From positions 1 to 64,000 of the forward strand of contig JBMYTN010000012.1 in the NCBI GenBank assembly GCA_049604415.1: a DNA stretch of 64,000 bases, given 5' to 3'. A model generated the notes under the pieces. The model searched no databases and had not been told where the DNA came from. It worked only from the letters and a program-made list of their open reading frames with translations. This DNA is from JBMYTN01 sp049604415 (GTDB lineage Bacteria; Pseudomonadota; Alphaproteobacteria; Rhodospirillales; Rhodospirillaceae). Of the stretch, positions 59,552 through 64,000 are shown piece by piece (positions within the stretch are counted from its first letter, which is position 1; every line of letters starts with the position of its first letter). Position numbers and translations under genes: made by a program.

Positions 59552-59947
59552 GACGTCATCTCCCCAGTCTTTTCGAGAGGCGGAAGTGAATATTGGGCGG
59601 GAACAGACCTGCAGATGGCTAATTCCGGGAAAGAAAAACCACTCCAATGAGGTCTTGAGAAGCGCCGCAGAGGGTGGGTGGCGGCACCGTAGTCGAGGTG
59701 AGGACCGGGATTTTGAAAGCCAAGCCTGGATTTGTCAAACCTATCGGCAGATTTCATTTAAAATTGGTGATATTTTACAAATTGGATTTCGGCTGATTTT
59801 GTGACTGTCGTCACTGCGTGTTAACGCCAGGATCCGTAATGTTGTCCAGCGTTGAAAGACAGAATGTCCGCCCAGAGCAGGTCCGCTTTTCAGCCTTGAG
59901 AACAAAGCGCTAGCCGATCCTGCCAGAACAGCATAAAGGCTTAGATC
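59552..59947. other. Divergent promoter region
   Basis: 396 bp between the binding-protein and FecR-domain genes. 59740-59805 is A/T-rich (TTTAAAATTGGTGATATTTT). GTGAC-TGTC-GTCAC lies near 59801-59814, a possible regulator site. No gene is seen in this stretch. Confidence 0.45.
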
Positions 59948-62900
59948 ATGTCCTGGTCAGCACTCCTCTCCCCCACCCCCTTCGGCCCCTTCCGCCGGGG
60001 CTTAAGCGTGGTCCAAGACGTGAACGACCGCAGTGCTGCATCCGACCCTCAGGCCACCACAGATCCAGTGGTTGTGGGCCAAAATAGTAATACCACTGTT
60101 CTGGAGTCGCCCATTCTGCCGGGGCAAGACATCGCCCTGCCCGGCGGCTTTGCGATCTCGGGCGCGGACTATGATCGCAGCGGCCCGGATTTGGTTCTGA
60201 CCGCCCAGGATGGTGCCAGCCTGGTCATCCATGACTACTTTGCCGCAGAGGTCCCCGCAGATCTGACCACCGAAGGCGGCGGCCTGATCTATGGCCAGTG
60301 GGTTGAGCGTTTGGCCGGCCCCCAAGCCCCGGGGCAAGTGGCCCAAGCCGGGGCTGCCAGCCCAATCGGTGATCTGACCCCGATCGGTCAGGTGGAAACC
60401 GTAGAGGGCGCGGTGACCGCAACCCGCAGCGACGGCACCACCGTCACCCTGGCCCAGGGCGACCCGGTGTTCCAAAATGATGTCATCCAGACCGGCGACG
60501 GCGCTGCGGTCGGCTTGATCTTTGCCGATGACAGCACCTTTTCCCTGACCGATCAGGGCCGGATGATCTTAGACGAATTCGTCTATGACCCGGCCACCGG
60601 AGAAGGCTCGGCAGGCTTTGATGTGGTCGAGGGCGTGTTTGGCTTTGCCAGCGGCCTGATCGCCAAATCCGGTCCGGACAGCTCGGTCATCACCACCCCG
60701 GTGGCAACCATCGGCATTCGCGGCACCACCGGTGTCGGTGAATCCCGGCCCGAAGGCACGGAAAACCGGATCGGTCTGGTCCGGGATGACGATGGCGGCT
60801 TGGGCGAAATCGTGGTGATCAATGATGTGGTCTCCACCACCATCAACAGCGAAAACCAGTTCAAAACCCTGTCCGGACGCTTTGACTCCGGTCAGGTGTT
60901 CGAACTGACCCAGGATCAGGTTCAAGCCAGCTTTGGCCGCAATCTCGGCGCCCTGCCCGATCCGGCCACGGTCACTTACAATTTTGACCGTTCTGTGCCG
61001 GACAATGACAATTCCGGCGACAATGAGGGCACCAATGAAGCCACGCCGGAGGGAGAGGGAGAGGGCGAGGAAGAAGCCACCCCGGCCGAAGCGGGCGACG
61101 GAACGCCAGCCGAAGAGGCCGCCCCGGATGAGGGCGCTGCGGAAGAGGCCTTGCCCCAAGACGGGACTGAGGACCTTGTCCCTGCTGAAACTATCCAATC
61201 CGATGCGGTACCGGATCCTATCGCCAGCAACCCATTCGAGACATTCTTTGCCAATGCATTCCCCCCGCCGCCAGCCGCAGAGCGCCAGGTTTTGGAGATC
61301 CTTGGGATCGACCCTGACGCCGAAGACGATGTGGTGGTTGATCTGGAAGACGCAATCGACGAGGTGATCGAGCGGATCGAAGAAAACGAAGAGCGGATCG
61401 AAGAAAACCGGGATATCACTGAAGAGCGCCTAGAAGAGCCAGAAGAAGTAGAAGCCGTAGAAGGGCCAGCTTCTTCACCGAACCAAGCAAACAATCCGAA
61501 TGTTGAAGCCACGGAACAACAAGAAAGTGGATTTCAGGACGGCGATTTTCCGTTCTCGGAAGGGGATGACGTCTTTTTGGCCTCTGACGAAGACAACACC
61601 TATTTCTTCAATCAGGCCTATGGCGGCAATGACTTTGTCCAAGACCTTGGCGGCGAGGACACCTTTGCCTTTTTGAACCTGTCCTCCGTTGCCGTCTGGC
61701 TGGCGCGCACCGAGCAAGGCTATGAGGTCCGCTTCTTCACCGAAGGCTTAGGCACCGGCACCTTCGACACCAATGTCATTTCCGCTGCCGCCGGGTTTGA
61801 GCAAAGCTTCCTGGAAGTGCTGGGGCTGATCGAGATCCTGCGGGCCACCACCCAGGACTCCTTTGCGGGCGACAACACCGCCTTGCTTACGGCCTTGGAC
61901 TTTGCCGAAGAGTCCTTCGCGTTCTTGCTCGCGGGAACCGACGCGGAAAACACCTTCGTCTTGAACACAGACAACGCCCAAGGCTATGCGGTGTTCGGCT
62001 TGGCCGGGGATGACATTATCGAGGTTATCGAGGGCGGCGGAGCCCATATTGTCGGCGGCGACGGCACCGACCGAGTGGACTACTCCGCGCTCAGCGGCAG
62101 TTGGCGTCTCCAAATCTCCTATGACGCTGGTTTGGGTGCCTTTCAAGTCATGCGCCAGCTGCTGTCCGGCGGTCAGGTGATCGAAGAATTCAATGATGAT
62201 TTGTTTGAAATCGAGGGAATAAGCGCCTCCGCTGGCAATGATCAGATCGACATCACCAATGGTGGGGCTCTGAACAGCGTGCGCGGCTTGGCGGGTGATG
62301 ATCAGATCCGGGTCAGGGATGGCGGCTTTGTTGCCGAAGTCCTGGGCAATGCCGGATCGGACACGCTGACCATCGAAGGGGCTTTTGCCACCTCCGTGGA
62401 AGGCGGGGCCGACAGCGATGTCATCAACATTCTCAACGCGTCGGTCGACACCGTGGATGGCGGCAATGCTGGTGATACCATCACCGTCGATGCCGGAACC
62501 GCCAGTACCGTCACCGGGGGCGATGGGGCTGACACCATCACCGTAAACAATGGGTCCGTGACCAATCTGTCGGGTGGGGCCGGATCAGATAGCATCACCA
62601 TCGAAAATTCCACCGTGAACAATGTCGCCGGTGGCAATGGCTCGGACTCGATCACAATCGTCAATGCCTTCGTTGAAACCGTTGAAGGCGGCTCGGGCAA
62701 TGACACAATCTCGGTCAATGCGGGCAACAACAACGCCCTGACCTTGTTCGGCGGTGCGGGAAATGACGTTTTTGACATTGGCAGTTCGGCGGCCACCGGA
62801 AACATTTTCGGCGGCGATGGCTCCGACAAAGTCTTTCTGCGTGCGGGCAGCATCGTCAACGGTACCATCGATCTGGATGAAACCTTAGGCGACCAAGACA

Positions 62901-63577
62901 CCCTTGTCCTGCTCAACCCGAGCCAGACCACCATTGCCGGGGGCATCAATGGGGTGGAGCTGGTCTATTATTATGGCACCACCGGCATGGATGATCTGTC
63001 GGTCAACTCTCCGGGGATCGCTGGGGTCACCGACATCACCACCCGCTTCGCCCTGCTGCCCAATGGCGGCTCAGACGATATCGATTTGGGCACCACAGAC
63101 ACCAAGTTTTTTGAGGTGGTCTTCACCAACCAAGACCTGTCAGCCAACAACATTGTCAATGTCACCAACTATCTCAGCGCCTTGGACCAATTGGTGTTTG
63201 ACAGCCAGCTAACCGGCGGTCGGACCGGCGTGACCACGGCGTTCCAGAGCAACACCATCACCGAAGGGGTCGTGTTGAATAACTCCTTCAATACGGGAGA
63301 CACCCCCGATCTGGCGTCCAATGTGGCAGCCTTGTTTGGCGATGACACTTATGATGTCGGTGCCTCGGCGATCCTGGTGGCGCAATATTCCAACCAATTG
63401 CAGGGCAGCACCGTGGTCTGGCATTGGACCGACAGCGATGGCAGCGGCTCCGTGACCTCAGGGGACAGCTTTGACAATATCGGTGAGATCAGCAGCGTCT
63501 CGGGCATTGGCCCGGCCTTGACCACCTCTGATCTGGAAGTCCGCGATGTTCAGGCGGAAGTGACACCGCCCAATTGA
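59948..63577 (+). CDS. FecR-domain protein with 19-residue RTX-like repeats, probable type I secretion substrate
   Basis: 1209 aa. The N-terminus lacks a classic signal peptide. A domain resembling BapA-type prefix is at about 45-115 (GLIYGQWVERLAGP). A FecR-type domain at about 145-290 shows VEGAVTATRSDGTTVTLAQG, DVIQTGDGAAVGLIFADD and ITTPVATIGIRGTTG. Then an acidic linker with a coiled coil (EEATPAEAGDG, EVIERIEENEERIEENRD). Residues about 761-960 carry ten consecutive repeats of 19-21 residues, each GGxGxDxIxV plus about ten more. The C-terminus holds a DSDGSGSVTSGD calcium-type loop. The convergent HlyD gene suggests type I secretion and a role as surface adhesin or large exoprotein. Confidence 0.85.
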   Translation: MSWSALLSPTPFGPFRRGLSVVQDVNDRSAASDPQATTDPVVVGQNSNTTVLESPILPGQDIALPGGFAISGADYDRSGPDLVLTAQDGASLVIHDYFAAEVPADLTTEGGGLIYGQWVERLAGPQAPGQVAQAGAASPIGDLTPIGQVETVEGAVTATRSDGTTVTLAQGDPVFQNDVIQTGDGAAVGLIFADDSTFSLTDQGRMILDEFVYDPATGEGSAGFDVVEGVFGFASGLIAKSGPDSSVITTPVATIGIRGTTGVGESRPEGTENRIGLVRDDDGGLGEIVVINDVVSTTINSENQFKTLSGRFDSGQVFELTQDQVQASFGRNLGALPDPATVTYNFDRSVPDNDNSGDNEGTNEATPEGEGEGEEEATPAEAGDGTPAEEAAPDEGAAEEALPQDGTEDLVPAETIQSDAVPDPIASNPFETFFANAFPPPPAAERQVLEILGIDPDAEDDVVVDLEDAIDEVIERIEENEERIEENRDITEERLEEPEEVEAVEGPASSPNQANNPNVEATEQQESGFQDGDFPFSEGDDVFLASDEDNTYFFNQAYGGNDFVQDLGGEDTFAFLNLSSVAVWLARTEQGYEVRFFTEGLGTGTFDTNVISAAAGFEQSFLEVLGLIEILRATTQDSFAGDNTALLTALDFAEESFAFLLAGTDAENTFVLNTDNAQGYAVFGLAGDDIIEVIEGGGAHIVGGDGTDRVDYSALSGSWRLQISYDAGLGAFQVMRQLLSGGQVIEEFNDDLFEIEGISASAGNDQIDITNGGALNSVRGLAGDDQIRVRDGGFVAEVLGNAGSDTLTIEGAFATSVEGGADSDVINILNASVDTVDGGNAGDTITVDAGTASTVTGGDGADTITVNNGSVTNLSGGAGSDSITIENSTVNNVAGGNGSDSITIVNAFVETVEGGSGNDTISVNAGNNNALTLFGGAGNDVFDIGSSAATGNIFGGDGSDKVFLRAGSIVNGTIDLDETLGDQDTLVLLNPSQTTIAGGINGVELVYYYGTTGMDDLSVNSPGIAGVTDITTRFALLPNGGSDDIDLGTTDTKFFEVVFTNQDLSANNIVNVTNYLSALDQLVFDSQLTGGRTGVTTAFQSNTITEGVVLNNSFNTGDTPDLASNVAALFGDDTYDVGASAILVAQYSNQLQGSTVVWHWTDSDGSGSVTSGDSFDNIGEISSVSGIGPALTTSDLEVRDVQAEVTPPN

Positions 63578-63579
63578 CC

Positions 63580-64000
63580 TCAGCGCTCGCCCAGGGCCAC
63601 ATCCAGGCCATCCATAAACGGTGCGGCGAGATATTCAAAAATCGTGCGGCTGTGGGTGTGGATCCCAGCGGTAACCTGCATGCCCGGGAACAGGCTGTAA
63701 TGCTGGCCATCCCGTTCAAAATGGTCCTGCTCGGTGAGGATCCGGACCTCAAAATAAGGCACGCCCTGGTCATCGCTGAGCGCATCGGGGCTGACCTCGC
63801 TCACTGAGCCCTCAATGATGCCAAAGCGCAGGGCTTCCTGGGATGCCAGACGGATCACCGCCGTTTGCCCGGGGAAGACATAGGACACGTCCTGGGGCAT
63901 CAGCTTGGCCTCAATGACCAAGCGGTCATCCTTGGGCACCAGATCCAACACCACCTCGCCGGGCCGGATCACCCCGCCCACAGTGAAGAAATATTGTGAT
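63580..64000 (-). CDS. HlyD-family type I secretion adaptor, C-terminal part (cut by right edge)
   Basis: The frame runs off the right edge without a start: codons reading FTVGGVIRPGEVVLDLVP continue beyond 63981. HlyD-type features are TVGGVIRPGEVVLDLVPKDD, the beta-barrel pieces VIEAKLMPQDVSYVFPGQTA, and the C-terminal GMQVTAGIHTHSRTIFEYL, which matches PrtE/LapC-type membrane fusion proteins. It links the inner-membrane ABC exporter to TolC. It converges with the FecR-domain gene, with a 2-bp gap, and that protein is its likely cargo. Confidence 0.92.
   Translation of the reverse strand, partial: SQYFFTVGGVIRPGEVVLDLVPKDDRLVIEAKLMPQDVSYVFPGQTAVIRLASQEALRFGIIEGSVSEVSPDALSDDQGVPYFEVRILTEQDHFERDGQHYSLFPGMQVTAGIHTHSRTIFEYLAAPFMDGLDVALGER

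Noticed and set aside
57713..59650. 645-aa plus-strand frame
   Set aside because: Shadow of the peptide-binding-protein gene.

Overview
The window is GC-rich, gene-dense bacterial chromosome. The gene set suggests an alphaproteobacterium, probably of the Rhodospirillales. Pointers are a SUV3-like helicase / S4 protein / ferredoxin (FdxA) / CarD order, a cytochrome c', many sensory kinases, a TRAP transporter and an alpha-2-macroglobulin/PBP1C pair. This placement is inference from gene content; no rRNA is present to confirm it. No CRISPR array, insertion sequence or prophage was seen.

Layout. 1-6.3 kb: the end of a chemoreceptor, a Sel1-repeat protein, tRNA-Leu(CAA), then a degenerate GGDEF/EAL-like protein and a multi-pass histidine kinase in one operon. 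6.3-9.8 kb: small genes including a VOC protein, a cytochrome c' and a solo cobalt/nickel S-component (CbiM-like) overlapping a His-rich membrane-anchored protein. 9.8-12.5 kb: htpG and a ribosome hibernation factor. 12.7-21.7 kb: helicase, S4 protein, TerB-like protein, FdxA, CarD with a long leader, a nuclease-like protein, proline iminopeptidase and an MBL-fold hydrolase. 21.7-25.5 kb: small proteins, a pentapeptide-repeat protein, tRNA-Arg(CCU), a patch of dispersed repeats and a secreted DM9-repeat protein. 25.7-33.4 kb: a LysR regulator followed by a DUF1445 protein, a TRAP transporter (DctPQM) and the three 5-oxoprolinase subunits PxpB, PxpC and PxpA; this reads as a pyroglutamate uptake and salvage operon. 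33.4-36.1 kb: a receiver protein and a soluble hybrid kinase. 36.4-41.9 kb: a tightly overlapped minus-strand operon with an orphan periplasmic binding protein, a membrane PP2C phosphatase and stressosome proteins RsbR, RsbS and an RsbT-RsbX fusion. 42.2-49.9 kb: alpha-2-macroglobulin and PBP1C. 50.1-53.0 kb: a GspE/PilB-type ATPase whose Walker A lysine is replaced by threonine. 53.0-53.7 kb: an RHH/ParE-type toxin-antitoxin pair. 53.8-59.6 kb: a dipeptide/oligopeptide ABC importer. 59.9-64 kb: a FecR-domain protein with RTX-like repeats, and the end of a type I secretion HlyD adaptor running off the right edge.

The most novel-looking unit is the 36.4-41.9 kb operon. A LivK-like binding protein without a permease is translationally coupled to a two-TM PP2C phosphatase and a stressosome. 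This suggests a periplasmic ligand input to a partner-switching pathway, converging on a neighbouring kinase operon that lacks its own membrane sensor. Other points of interest are the Walker A substitution, the solo CbiM whose start can be reset to a TTG codon by its metal-binding N-terminus, two families of dispersed hairpin elements showing compensatory base changes, and the 19-residue repeats of the FecR protein.
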